NCBI GenBank assembly: GCA_038373885.1
Contig: JAWZYV010019574.1
Coordinates: forward strand, 186,001 to 250,000
Source: Cheiracanthium punctorium
Taxonomy: Eukaryota > Arthropoda > Arachnida > Araneae > Cheiracanthiidae
DNA length: 64,000 nt
Direction: 5' to 3'
Part shown: positions 34,842-46,803 of the stretch, piece after piece
Layout of the letters: every line of letters starts with the position of its first letter
How positions within the stretch are numbered: position 1 is the stretch's first letter
Made by a program: the position numbers and the translations under genes
Notes under the pieces: generated by a model
What the model saw: the letters and a program-made list of their open reading frames with translations, nothing else
What the model was told of the DNA's origin: nothing
The model's database searches: none

Positions 34842-35545
34842 TTAGCAACGTTTTAAAAGCGGAAGCGTGCTACTTGGGTCTGAGTCCCAGCTCAACTGTG
34901 ATTTCCAGCTCTCTTGAAGTAGCAATTTAGGGACTAGAGTGACTGGACAAGTAAAACCGATCGGATCGAACATTCGATTGGCAAATGATAACATTACACG
35001 TGCTGTAACTACTTTTGGAGGTGCTTCAAGTGAGGAGTCGCTGCAGAACAGTACGTCTTCTGCTTTATTCCACATAAGACGTAGAACAAATAGATGAAGG
35101 CTTAAATGTTTCAGTTGAATCGACTTCTCCAGTAAACTCCCAACCTCTAAGGTCGAATTTCGCGGCTGTCATTAATTCAGTGGCGACTTTCACAAATCTT
35201 TGAAGTTCCTCTTTTGAATCCACAGAATTCTGAATCCACTGAATTCATTCTATACTGACACAATTGTCAACATAGAATGAGTTCTTCAACGTCATAGCAA
35301 GATCTGCCACAGAAGGAGACAGATATTGATCCAAATAAAGATGAATGGCAGCACTCAGTAAATAAGGGCTACAATTTAATCATGCACTAAACACACCTGG
35401 ATTTTATCATTTTCCAACCTAGCAAACACGACGGTTGCATACGAAGTACTACAAGCATCGCAAAATATATTTAAACTCAGGCAGCTATTACTCAAAAATG
35501 CTTTTCGTGGGATTTTCACGAGAGGTAGCATTTGTATGTCTTCAA
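34842..35545 (-). pseudogene. BEL/Pao Pol fragment, segments rearranged
   Basis: On the minus strand, 35380 to 34842 reads PYLLSAAIHLYLDQYLS, then YVDNCVS (YVDD box), KEELQRFVKVATELMTAAKF, DLRGWEFTGEVDSTE, LMWNKAEDVLFCS and RVMLSFANRMFDPIGFTCPV followed by TLVPKLLLQESWK. This is the normal BEL/Pao order. However, 35535-35400, which is upstream on this strand, reads LPLVKIPRKAFL and FCDACSTSYATVVFARLEN, a segment that normally lies downstream of the LLQE block. So the fragment is rearranged or two copies are joined near 35390. Stops occur in both parts. Confidence 0.75.
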
Positions 35546-36207
35546 GCGACTTCAAAAATTATATGATTTTTACTTGCTACAGGCAAGCACATGGGCATCC
35601 GTTGCTATGAAATTCATAATTAGCTCAGAGTAACCGAAAATGAGGAGACGCTTTAGGGTTGAATCGTGCGACATTTGTACCCTTGCTCATCCGAGACCGC
35701 TCATGAGATCATATAAATTTGGTAGAGGCCATAGTGTAAATGGTTTATAAAGCAAAACTGTAGTGATGGGTAACGTCACCGACAAGTAATCAAAGAAGAG
35801 TTTTCCGTTTATTCGCTAATTCCTTCGAGACCGCTCATTCGATCTTGGCCAAATTGTACGTTGATGATACTGTAGCGAGATGGTGGTACTCGGTCATGTC
35901 GTTGAGGAATGATCATTGAAAATCACTGAGTTTGAATGACTGGCGATGTAGTTGCTCTCGCAAACAAAACGAAAATTTTAATTTCTTCGAAGAGTTAAAA
36001 AAAAAAAAAACCTCGGAAATGAGCTTCCTCCCTGAGAATAATAAATGGGGGGACGTATGGGCTGAAATGGAAAAGTAGGAGGATAGTGTCCCCCTTCGAC
36101 TACACCATTGAGTCACACTACGCTTTATGACTGAACCTGCCCTGTCGCACAGCGTTTTACTCGCAGTCATTGATAGAAAATTAGATTTTAAAGGAAAAGA
36201 CCCATGC

Positions 36208-37287
36208 TAAGGTGACCATATGGCCTGAAAATACGAGGACAGTCCCCAAATATTGATCTTTTTTTCATTTTGTCCCCAAAAATACTTCTTGGGGACGCGA
36301 AAAGTCCCCAAATTTAAAGATTTGCACTTTTCCCTGAAAGTTTCCATTTACTTTATTTCTTTCAGAAAAAACTGAAGAAAAAAAAAAAAAAAAAAAAAAA
36401 AAAAACTAAAAGCGCCTTCTACTCAGAGAAACGATTAACTTCGATCTCTGAAAACGTTTGTTGTCATTGTGTGTGTAGCGTGTACTTAATAAAGTAATAA
36501 AGTAATAATTTAATAAAGTATTCGACTATGAGCCAAATTTCCCATTTCAATTTTGTTAATGATTAATCACTTTTCACGAAGAATCATGCTTTAAATATGA
36601 AATTGACGTACGGAATTTTTCTTGCACTCCAATACTTTTTTTAGAGGGTGTACAAAATTTCATGAAAAATTATCACAAAATGAGCCAATGTAAAAAGCAA
36701 TGTCTTCTGAAAAATACAAATACTATGCCAAGAGTTAAATTTTTAATAAATTGCAATATTTCAACAATGTTCCTTTCATATTTCTGGTTTAAATAAATAT
36801 TTATAAATGAATGAAATACTTCCATTAATTTATTAGAAATAAGAATACCCAATCGATATAAAAAGCTATTAGAGTTTATTTTTAAGTATCAAAGTCAGTG
36901 AAGATTTAAAGTATGGTTATACTGTTATACATGGTAATATGCTGTATCCTCGAATAAGTCTCCAAGTTTTCCTTGGATTCGAGGACAATGCTTGATTTGT
37001 TCCCAAAATACTGTTTAGAAATATGGTCGCCTTACGGGCCTCACCATGGCATAGTGGTTATGTCACTGAAAATGGTAGACGGCCGAAGTGTGAAGGTCCC
37101 GGGTTCGGGTCCCATCGCACGGCTGTCGATCTAACGGTCTGGAGTTTTGGTAGGTTTTCTCCAGATGTAACGTGAATACGCGTTAGAGCCCCTTAGAAAG
37201 TCCTCTTACCAAGGCATCCCCCATCCTAGGCAGATCGCCCAAGTGTAGCGTTGCCTTAATCACACAAACCAAACCATGGTCTCCTTA
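36208..37287. mobile_element. hAT-like element interrupted by a SINE
   Basis: The left end TAAGGTGACCATATGG and right end (inward) TAAGGAGACCAT are inverted repeats. Outside them CCCATGC is duplicated at 36201-36207 and 37288-37294, extendable to ACCCATGC if the right end is counted one base shorter. Inside are a poly(A) run (36378-36405) and the SINE at 37036-37275. No transposase motif was recognised. Confidence 0.65.
37036..37275 (+). repeat. tRNA-derived SINE, family A (best copy)
   Basis: The 240-bp copy has an A box, TGGCATAGTGGTTATG, and a B box, GGGTTCGGGTCCC, spaced as in a tRNA. A tRNA-unrelated body with GGTCTGGAGTTTTGGTAGG follows. The 3' end is CACACAAACCAAACC. Target-site duplications ATGGTCGCCTTAC (37023-37035) and ATGGTCTCCTTAC (37276-37288) match at 12 of 13 positions. 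SINEs use the internal pol III promoter and a LINE partner's reverse transcriptase; which partner is unknown. Confidence 0.9.
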
Positions 37288-37576
37288 CCCATGCCATGAA
37301 GCAACAAGGGCCAAAGGAGGAAAATAGCTGCCTCCACATATTTTAATTAAATGAGATAATGAGTTAACTATTTGTTAATAATTAAGTAAGATAGTGCCTG
37401 AAAGTGTTTTATAACCCGCGCATTCTCCGTGATTTATCTTTCTTGTTTTATTTGTTCGCCTTTCGGGGAAAAAAATTCTTTCATGAGAAAGCGCATCTTG
37501 TCCCAAACAACAAATCGGGGCTAAGGAACTCCCAATGCCACCTCTAAGTAATAAAAAAGTATCACTTTTAGATTTC

Positions 37577-37783
37577 CTAGATGCTTTTGCTGACGACCTT
37601 CTCCCTCAGAAGTGTAAATATAGCAGCAGCGGCGCACTGGGTCGAAAATACTAAGATGAACATAGTTCCGAGGGTTGTAAAAGCGGTTAGACATTGACTT
37701 GTTCTCTTGTCAAATGGATTAAGTTCTCCGCACACATTTATAGCCTCGTAATTGTTTCCCTCACTGTTATCTTTAAAATACAA
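37577..37783 (-). CDS. Possible terminal exon of a one-helix membrane protein
   Basis: The 68-residue ORF has a polar start (YFKDNSEGNNYEAINVCGEL) with NPFDKRTSQC. A hydrophobic segment of about 22 residues follows (FTTLGTMFILVFSTQCAAAA, then IFTLL), and a short basic end, REKVVSKSI. TTTTAAAG upstream, after a T-rich tract, could be a splice acceptor. A polar domain, one membrane helix and a basic cytoplasmic tail would suit a membrane-protein terminus. I do not recognise the family and no other exon was identified. It may be a chance ORF. Confidence 0.25.
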   Translation of the reverse strand: MYFKDNSEGNNYEAINVCGELNPFDKRTSQCLTAFTTLGTMFILVFSTQCAAAAIFTLLREKVVSKSI

Positions 37784-38366
37784 GGATAGGCATCATAAAA
37801 AAAAAAGTGGTCTCAAATAATTTGACATCAGGCGGCGCTTTCTTAGCTATTTGGTTAAAAGCATATTGCGTGTGCGGCTCCGAATGATCGAATTTTACGA
37901 TCTGCTCGAGTAAAAAGCAAACCTTCTGGCTGTTAAATTATTCTAATTTGTATCAATGAAAATTACCTTCAATGTATTTTATTTTGACCACTTAACGGTG
38001 TTGTTCGAAAAAATCATGTGATTTTAGTACATAAGTACAAATAAACTAATTATGCCAGGCACTTCAAAATTTTAAAACTGTCTCTTTACAAGCTGTACTA
38101 CATACTGAAATAAACGATCAATCTGTATCAGTTTCAAAACTTTTAGAAAAAATTCTTAAAAATCGGAATATTTCGCAAAGCGTGTCAAGTTCACAAATCA
38201 AGCAGCTCAGATCCATGTTTAAGAATTTGTTCTGAAATTTTCACAAAAGCCACAGCTTTTTCGCTTATTCCAGTGTGTAAAGCAGATTATGAAGAACCAT
38301 CTGGAATTTTTTTGAGACCATGGTGCTATTAGTTCATTTCAATTTGTGTACCAATATTCTCTAGAG

Positions 38367-38678
38367 TAGCGGTTCCCAAGTCCTAACCTTTTAACGTCGC
38401 GCTTCCCAAACATACGCTAATTTACGGTGATGCCCCCTTCCCTCACATTTTTCAGCATAAATTCAGATTTGATTCTTCATCAACGAACATTTAGTCGCCT
38501 TTTCTACAAAATGTTATCAGTAAAGTTTGAATAAACATTTTAAGCGAAAATAGATATGTTTTGGAGTAAAAATAAGAATAAATAAGATGATTTTGTAAAA
38601 CATGCATTGTCACTTGCCCTTTGCATGTTTTTCTTGCTGTCCCCTAGCGGGGCGCGCCCCACGGTCTGGAAAACACCG
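38367..38678. mobile_element. hAT MITE with exact 8-bp duplication
   Basis: A 312-bp element is flanked by CTCTAGAG at 38359-38366 and 38679-38686. Ends are TAGCGGTTCCCAAG and, from the right, CGGTGTTTTCCAGAC, degenerate versions of a hAT CAGTGGTTCCCAA terminus. No ORF. Confidence 0.85.
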
Positions 38679-39436
38679 CTCTAGAGCTCATGTTCTTATT
38701 CAGGGGCGTACTGTAAATTCCTGCGACCCCTGCAATACGGAGCCCTGCAGTCGGAGTCGACAGTACATTATATTAAAATACTGATAATTCTAAAATTTTC
38801 CTACACAATAGTATTGGGCATATTTTCATTATTTCACAGAACATAGAAATAGTCTGAAATTTACATGAAGAAATCTGAACAATATATAGTAGAAGACTCA
38901 AAATTTTATAGGATAATATATTTAAACTAGCTGGAGGCCCCGTTCTTCGCACTGTAATGAATAGATTTTTTATATTACGGTTTGTTGTAATTACTATATA
39001 TCACAATAAATAGATATAGCAAAATGGATAGCTCATAAATGTTATCTGCGTTCAATAATTATGCATATAGAATTTCATGGCGATCGTTTGAACGGTGAAG
39101 AAGATGATTCGGCGCAGCGCCATCAACTGTTGAAGTTATTTCAAAATAGATAGCATCAAAATATTTTCATGTTCAAATATCTATGTGTACGAATTTTCAT
39201 AGCAAACAGTTTAACGGTCAAGATACGCTGCAGTGCCATCTAGTGGAGAATTAAATTAATAATAAGCTACAGCGCCATCACAGGGCGAGTTAAGCAAAAT
39301 GGATAACGCGAAAATATTCTCCGTGTTCAAATGTGTATGTATACCAATTTTCAGAGCGGTTAGTTGCACGATCAAGAGGTTGATTGCTGAAGTGCTATCT
39401 AGTGGTGAGTCAACATAATAAACTCTAGGGTGCAGT

Positions 39437-39582
39437 CAGGGGCAGATTTGCCGAGTTGGGGGGGGCTGGGCAAAAGCTTCGTTAGGGGAACCTCTTTCGT
39501 AAACTTTTTCAAAATTTACAAATTTTTAAACTTAAAGAACAATTTGGGGGGCCCCGAATGCCCTCCCGGAAATCAGGCCCTG
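39437..39582. mobile_element. hAT MITE nested in Helitron array
   Basis: A 146-bp element with ends CAGGGGCAGATTTGCC and, inward from the right, CAGGGCCTGATTTCC. Flanks GGTGCAGT and GCTGCAGT match at seven of eight positions, as expected for hAT. Confidence 0.8.
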
Positions 39583-40801
39583 GCTGCAGTGCCATCAAGT
39601 TGTGAGTACAGCCAAATGAATACTAAAAAAATATTCTCTCTGCTCAAATGTGTATGTATAACAATTTTTAAGGTGATCGGTCGAACGGCTTTGAAGTTGG
39701 TGCGCTGCATCGGCATCTAGAGGCAAGTCATAGCAAAACAGATAGCGTAAAAGTATTCTTCGTGCTCAAATATCTGTGTGTACTAATTTTCATAAATCAG
39801 CTGAATGGTATTTTCATAGCAAACGGTTGAACGGTACAGAAGGCGAGTTATCGCTAAACGGATACGGCGAAAATCTTCTTTTCGTTCAAACATCTATGTT
39901 TACGAATTTCCATGGTGATTAGTTGAACGTTAACGGTCCTGAAGTTATTGGTTTGAAGTGACATCTAGTGGCAAGTTATACCAAAATGGATAACGCCAAA
40001 ATATTCTCCGTATTCGAATAATATCTATCTATACCAGTTTTCATAGCGATCAGTTGAACAGCCTTTATATGCTGCAGCGCCATCAAGCGACGAATTAAAG
40101 TAAGAAGTTGATACGTTGCAACGCTATCTATTGGCGAGTTAAAGTAATGATGTGCTACATACAGCATAACGAAGTAGCTATTTATAGCAAAATGGATAAC
40201 ACGAATATATTCTCCGTGTTCAAGTAACTATATATATCAATTTTCATAGAGATCAATTGTCCGGTCATGAAGTTGGTGCGCTACATTGCCATCTAATAGC
40301 AAGTTAAAGTAATAATGCACTGCAGTGCCATCTAGTATAGAGTAACAGCTAAATGAATAGTTAGAATATATTCTCCGTGCTCAAATGTGTAAACATAAAA
40401 TTTTTTATGGCGATTGGTCGAACGGTATAGAATTTCATGCCCTGCAACGCCATCTTGCGGCGAGTTATAGCAAAACGGATAGCGTCTCCATGTTCATATA
40501 TCCATGTGTACCAATTGTCATCAAAATTGGTTGACTGGTATTTTCACAGCAAGCGCTTAAACGAAATAGAATTCGGCGTTCTGCAGCACCTTCTAGTGGC
40601 AAGTTACAGCAAAATGGATAGTGTAAAAATATTCTACGTCTTCAAATATCCATGTGTACCAATTTTCATTAAAATCGGTTGAATGGTATTTTCATAGCAA
40701 GCGGTCGAACGGAATAGCTAGCGTCAAGTTACAGCAAAATGGATAAAGTAAAAATATTCTACGTCTTCAAATATCCGTGTCTATCAATTTTCATCAAAAT
40801 A

Positions 40802-41383
40802 TTAGGTTGTAACGAAAGTTTTCCGCCACTCCAAGTATTGCCTGCACAAGCAGTTCCCGTTGGTGTCTTTGCCAATATTTTGTAAAACGATTTTTGTTAT
40901 TTGAAAGAAAAGGCTTGTTTCAGAGAACTCTGTTGTGAAATCTGTAAAACAATATCGTTATGATTAAGTATAAGGTGTCTGAAATGGAACTACCATGCTA
41001 CCAGATTGATCCATCATTTACTCTCAGTTCTGTCGCAAAAAGTCTGCTACAGAATGACACTGAATTATGTATACTGCTTAAGGTACTACTGTTGAATCAT
41101 GACACTGTGAAGATTTGGTACCGAAAGTTCAAAAACGAGGACCAGGATATTAAAGAAGCAGAGCGCTTTGGCCGGCCTATTGATGCTGATGAGTCCCGCC
41201 TACGACAATGTGTGGAAGAAGATAAAATATTCATCCACTCGAGAGCTAGCTAAAACAGTTAGACTTTAGTGCCATGTTCATTAGTTGCACTAAGCATAAA
41301 AAACTTGACATATTAAGTCGATAGTTGGGTACCGCGTGAGCTGACTCAAGGAAATCTGGCGGAAAACTTTCGTTACAACCTGA
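40802..41383 (+). mobile_element. mariner deletion derivative with TA duplication
   Basis: Inverted ends TTAGGTTGTAACGAAAGTTT and TCAGGTTGTAACGAAAGTTT (then TCCGCC) differ at one base. TA flanks both sides. The 582-bp element keeps the N-terminal transposase part but lacks the catalytic domain. Removing the element restores a normal array unit (CATCAAAATAGGTTGAACG), an empty-site comparison within the same window. Confidence 0.9.
40960..41253 (+). pseudogene. mariner transposase N-terminal fragment
   Basis: The readable part is VKIWYRKFKNEDQDIKEAER, then FGRPIDADESRLRQCVEED before a stop. This matches the second helix-turn-helix and the GRP linker region of mariner transposases (W-KFK-GD--L-D--R-GRP). 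The N-terminal first 40 residues are poorly conserved, and the DD34D catalytic core is absent because of an internal deletion. It could at most bind inverted repeats; even that is speculative. Confidence 0.75.
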
Positions 41384-42256
41384 TAGGTTGAACGTTACTT
41401 GCATAGCAAGCGGTCGAACGGAATAGAATTCGATGCTCTGCAGCGCCATCTAGCAACAAGCCATGGCAAATCAGATAGTGCAAAAATATTCTCCGTGTTC
41501 AAATATCCATACGTACCAATTTTCATCAAAATAAGTAAACGGTATTTTCATAGCAAGCGGTTGAATAGAATTCGACATTCTGCAGCGCCACCTAGCGACG
41601 AGCTAGAGTAAAATGGATAGCATAAAAACCTTCTCCGTGACAAGACTTATGTGTACCAAATTTCGTGATGATCAGTCAAACGGTTTTGGAGTTTTTCAAC
41701 GTCATACACACCCACAAACATATACACAGACCCACAAACATACACACACACCCACAAGCATTCATTTATATATATATAGATTATTATCAGGTTTAATATT
41801 GCAATTTCCCCCCCCCCTCCCCGATAAACAATTGCTTTGAAAAACCTGGAGAAGGATTCATGACTCATATATGATCAATTGAAAATAACTGGCTTTTGGA
41901 GTTCCTTCTATTCTTGGGTCTACGTATTTAAACGAACAGCCCTTTTCGAACATGCACATCATCAAGAGAAAAATTAGAAAATCGTCTTTAGAGAGTGTGT
42001 GTTGAGAGAGAGAGAGTGTTGAGAGAGAGAGAGAGAGAAAATCTGGAATTGTGTCTAAAATTTAAAACAACAAGTTTCAAACCTAACATATCTAAACTTT
42101 CAAAGGAGATTCAAGTCCATTTTCCCATTAAGTGCTTGTCTAGTTGTCATGATTTAATCTTATAAATATTTTACAACTAGCTGCGTGCCCGTTCTTCGCA
42201 CGGTAGGAGACGAAAATTTTCCTTACATGTGTAATTCGAAATTATTCGTGATGTGG

Positions 42257-42258
<2 letters not shown>

Positions 42259-42290
<32 letters not shown>
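42259..42290. repeat. poly(A) run
   Basis: About 31 A residues within the Helitron. Confidence 0.85.
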
Positions 42291-42294
<4 letters not shown>

Positions 42295-43316
42295 AAAATT
42301 ATTTGACTCTTAATGTGTAGTTTGTGTCATGAGTACTAACATGATCATTGCAGTATAATGACCCAAAAAACTACGTCAGTGTCATTCACTATCAAAAAAG
42401 TGGAAAGCTTAATGGTTTGCAGAGAACTCCTGGCTTTCAAAATGTCTTATTTCTACATCATACTGTTTTTTAGGCTCAAGTTGTAGCATTAAATACCTAA
42501 GACACTACATGAAATGGAGCACCATTTATTTCTTTCCGAACATGTACCATATAAGGAAAGTATTGTAATCATGAAAAAATTCGACTTTGAGATTTTGGTG
42601 TATTTACACGTTTTGAGGTCTTCTGAATTCATTTGTGCTATTTTCAAGAGATGTTTTTAAAATAGCTGCGCACCCGCTCTTCATACGGGAAGAAGGGAAT
42701 ATTTTACTACTAAAATCATATCTGCATGTGACAAAACAGAATTTCATTTTTTAAAAAGTTCAAGTAATCTCCTCTGTTGAAATTACTGCGGGATATATTA
42801 ACGCAAATTAGAATTACTTTTCGTTTAGTTGGTTGTAAGACAACCGTTGAAACAGGATAAACACTTTTAATTTCATGAAATATTTATTAACGTGGTACAT
42901 TGCGATTTATTCATATTATCTTTACAAATCTAATAATACTTCCTATTACGTACATTAATACTATCTATATTCGCTTCTCCCTCTTCAAGGATCCCTTAAA
43001 AGATACAGCTTAGATTATTTGGCCTCAATGGGATCTTTTGATTCTGTGGCGATTCTTTGCAATTTACGCATTAGCATAAATAATAATCATTTCACATAAT
43101 GGTTGCCATTAAGGAAACTCTCCATATATATTTAATTTATACATAGTTTTATAAGATTGGCGTATTTAGCACCGCAAACCATTTCATCTTACTGTGGGGA
43201 GAAAATATCCAAGGGTGCCATTTTAAATATCCATGTATCTAATATAGCGATATCTTTTATATCCTCCATAGTGCTGTCTCCTGAAAAGCATCAAACTCTG
43301 TAATCTCGAGGAGCTA

Positions 43317-44562
43317 CTTATTCCGGGGCCTTCGCAATTAGTAAAGGGCCTGCGCGTGTATTTTGATGAGCCATCCAAAGAGGCCTGCGGATGCTCGAGT
43401 CTTCACGTATATATACATCAGGCCTTTCTTAACCTTCCCAGTGTTTTCAAACGTTATTTAATATAGTTTTAAGTAGTAATTGTGTTACTAATTCAAGTAC
43501 GAACTCATGATTAAATTGTTTGCTATGATATATATTGACATAAAGAAAATAGATGCATATAATTTGAAGGAAAAACAAATTAGCGCTTACTCTCATGATT
43601 CACGATTGCTTATTTTAGTTTCACAAGTGGATATTTAATATACTTTAAAATAACTAAATACACAAATGAGAAAGACATTTTTAGAATGAATATTTCATGA
43701 ACGTAGTCGTATTTCCTTACGTTATTTTAAACAATTCAACATTAATCTTTAACAAATGATGTATTAAAGCGCATTTCAGTGTTTTCGGGATATCCTGTAT
43801 ATTGGAGAAAATTGATAAAATACGCTCTATAGCGCGATCCCTGAATTAATTATTCTTTAATAAAGACATTTCATGAAGTATATATTATTCTTTTGTCGCT
43901 TTCTCAATCGAACTTAGGAATTGAGCAAGCATAATGAACGCTTGTACAAAATATTAACTACATTTGAAGTTTCTGTATAAACGGGCAAAAATCAATAATT
44001 TATAATTTACTGTATTTCTGCACTGTACCAGATGTAAGTCTTAATCACATAATCAAGGCATATATAACTGATAAATAACATTTTCAACTGGCAAAATTAA
44101 ATTCTCTAAATAGTATCACAACGTCATGCTTATTTACAAGAATAAAAACTACTCAAGTAATACGATTTCTGATTAAAATTATTTATTTATAAATAACACA
44201 TGAGTAATTAACCACCAAACATGATTAACATACATATATTTAGAATTTCTAAATACATTATAAGCGTTCACTTACCTTTACATTCAGAGCAAAATGTTCG
44301 AATTTTAGGATAAATTTTCATGAAAGAAATGGCTCAAGATTCACCAAACGATTACCTACATCTAAAGTTCTTTAGTACGACAAAAGTATAAAAAAATTGT
44401 TTTAAAATAATAAAATAATATAACATTTATAATACTTAGAATAATAAAATAGAACACTGTGACTGGGGGAAAACAGGCCTCAATGATAAACTCATTTTTG
44501 GTGATGGCAACTCATACGCAGGCCCGTTGCTAATAACGACGGCCCCGCTTATTCCCACTTTA
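43317..44562. repeat. Inverted repeats of about 80 bp, 1.1 kb apart
   Basis: The left copy contains TTATTCCGGGGCC, GGGCCTGCG and GAGGCCTG. The right copy (44478-44562) read in reverse contains TAAGCGGGGCCGTCG, CGGGCCTGCGTATGAG and GAGGCCTGTTTT. The sequence between is AT-rich and non-coding. It may be a further nested element. Confidence 0.5.
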
Positions 44563-45763
44563 ATTGTGACAGGGCGTTAGAGTTGCAGAGTTTACAAATT
44601 TCACGCATTTTTTTTATTTATGACGTCACTGTTTGACTGCCGTAAAGGATACCCCGGTAGGTTGAGGGAGTTAATTTCGATACTTTGCATAATTGTTTTC
44701 AAACGGTATCATTAAAACTTTGCGTTATGTAACCTTTATGGAGGAACGTAATTCAACGTTAAAATAAAACTATACTCGCAACCTGCATGCGTATGTTAGG
44801 CAACGCCTGCGCTAAATTAAATGCCAAAAATAAAAATAGTAAATAGAAAAAATTTAATATATCGCGCTTTGAAACGAACTTTGTAACTTTTAAAATGAAC
44901 ATTTTCAGCGCCGTGAAAACATTTCAATTTTTAAATAAGCACCGGATTAAAATACCACTTCTAATAATAATAATAATCGTGAATTTCTTAGTTTATTTCT
45001 ACAGTAAATTTTAATCAAAATATCGTCTCCCTGTGTTGAAAATAGAGCTGCAATAAACGAGTTAAAATTATGGAGTAATTTTTACGTATCTTAAAGCATT
45101 TCACGTCATAGATCCTCACTTGCGAATTTAAATTCTGATATCCCATTTAAAAACTCGATTGGTTGAAAAAATCCTTTTTTCTAATCCTTTCTGTGGCAAC
45201 AACCGAACATAAATTCTCGTGCCGTGATCACAATGTAATGAATGGCGTAAGATCGCGTTGATGCTATTAAATTCTAAACATTAGGCTGCATTAAAATTCG
45301 TAAAAAATCATCTAATTTACATAATTTTTTCGTTTTTATTTTAAAAGAGGGAGAAAAGAATGTTTCACGATTTGTCAAAATATCTAAAAGTTATGACGGA
45401 TAGTTTTCAAGATGCGACAGTTTTAAAATTATTTTACGAAAAACAATCGCGAAGCAGATGCTTAGTAAAAAAATTCCTAAAAATCGGTAAATCATGTTAA
45501 GTATTCAGAATAAACTGTTTTTAAAAGAAAATTTTCTCCTCTATCCGGTAATACAAATGCTGTTTTGCTGCGAGCGTAATTTCCGCCGTTATTACGAATT
45601 AGGTGAGAAAAAATGCCAAAAATCGCATAAAACATAAAATAAAAAAAAATTCTAGGTCTAATTTTGAAAAAATCGCTTCGAGGTGCACAACTACATATTT
45701 ACATCTTCCCGAGTACCAAATTTGGTGTTTCTAGGTGTAGCCGTTTGTCCGTAACGCTGCCGA

Positions 45764-45766
45764 CAG

Positions 45767-45794
<28 letters not shown>
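45764..45794. repeat. (AC)n microsatellite
   Basis: CA dinucleotide run within the Helitron 5' end. Confidence 0.85.
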
Positions 45795-45798
<4 letters not shown>

Positions 45799-46803
45799 CT
45801 TCTTTTATAATAAGTAGAGATTTAATGTCTATCAATAAATAAGATGATCACTAAGCAATAAGCAAGTTAATAAGTTTTATTTAATGTACTTATTATTTAG
45901 CAAGCAACTCAAAGTTCCAACTGAAATGTTTTAGTTAGCAAGCCGAGTACCTACCTAATTAAAATTTAAGAAACTAGGCTCTCAATAGAAATCTCAATTG
46001 TTGTAGACGCTTGATATAGGGTAGGTGCACCAGTAATTGAAACTTCGGTGGATAATGTATTATAATAAGCTTTTATTTAAAAACTGTTATCAAATGGTAC
46101 TATCTAGTACTTATTTAGACATTTGTCTTCAATTTTATTCTTTTTTCTTACCCCCAATGGGCTATAGGTATCAGAAATGGAGATTTTAAAGGCAGTGCTA
46201 AAAAAAAAAAAATGTCTGATTCTCAGTAGCTGTCTTTATCATGAAATTAAGATTAGTTCGCTATCAATCTCTTTCTATTTGAAGCCTATTTCTTTTTAGA
46301 AATCAATATAAACTGAATTGTATGAGATAATAGTACATAAAATAAGTCTGTATAGTTTATTTTTAAGAAATAAATTTATTTATTTTTTTAAGATGGAGTC
46401 TCAATTCTGTACCCCAGAACCAGACGAACGTAAGTCCATGAATTACAATTTTCAGGTTAAAGCGTTGATTCTAAACGAAATACCTATGAATGGGACATAC
46501 CTATGAATAAATATTTATGTGTGCTTTTCAAGTATATACAAATTTAATAATGTCAATAATTTTTTGGCGACTGATTCAATTATTAGCTCTGCAATCAGAC
46601 CTAGACCAGACATTTCTTACAGTTTTGGTGCCCTCTTGAAAAGTTAGTGTAGTGTGACTTAGCTAGTCTGGTTCAGAGGTACAGAATTACTGGGTAAAAA
46701 AACTGGATTTCACGAGCAATTGACACTTATACTAGTTATCGGTGTTCCAGACAAGTTCATGATACGAAAAAAAAACCACTCAAAATACTGGTGCTAAATG
46801 ATA

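Larger units (their letters stand above)
39000..41650. repeat. Degenerate tandem array, about 80-140 bp units
   Basis: Words recurring through the block are AGCAAAATGGATAGCG, AATATTCTCCGTGTTCAAAT, TACCAATTTTCAT, CGGTCGAACGG and CAGCGCCATCTAGTGGCGAG. Units vary in length because parts are skipped. At least fifteen CGCCATCTA-like words are present. Confidence 0.75.
38927..41780 (-). mobile_element. Helitron with tandem array and nested insertions
   Basis: On the minus strand it begins TCTATATATATATAAATGAA after an A and ends CGGGGCCTCCAGCTAG before a T, the canonical Helitron junctions. Most of its 2854 bp is a degenerate tandem array. A hAT MITE (39437-39582) and a mariner derivative (40802-41383) inserted later into array units. 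No Rep or helicase coding remains. Confidence 0.8.
42177..45820 (-). mobile_element. Large non-autonomous Helitron
   Basis: On the minus strand the 5' end is TCTCTACTTATTATAAAAG, followed by (TG)n and GTTACGGACAAACGGC. The 3' end is CGTGC-GAAGAACGG-GCACG, a hairpin, then CAGCTAG before a T. Length is 3644 bp. A second, degraded 3'-like terminus (TAGCTGCGCACCCGC) lies 490 bp inside at 42664. There is no Rep/helicase coding; an inverted pair at 43317-43400/44478-44562 is noted separately. Confidence 0.75.

Noticed and set aside
37036..37120. Intact tRNA gene
   Set aside because: A and B boxes are present, but acceptor and anticodon stems are not supported and the sequence continues into a SINE body repeated elsewhere.
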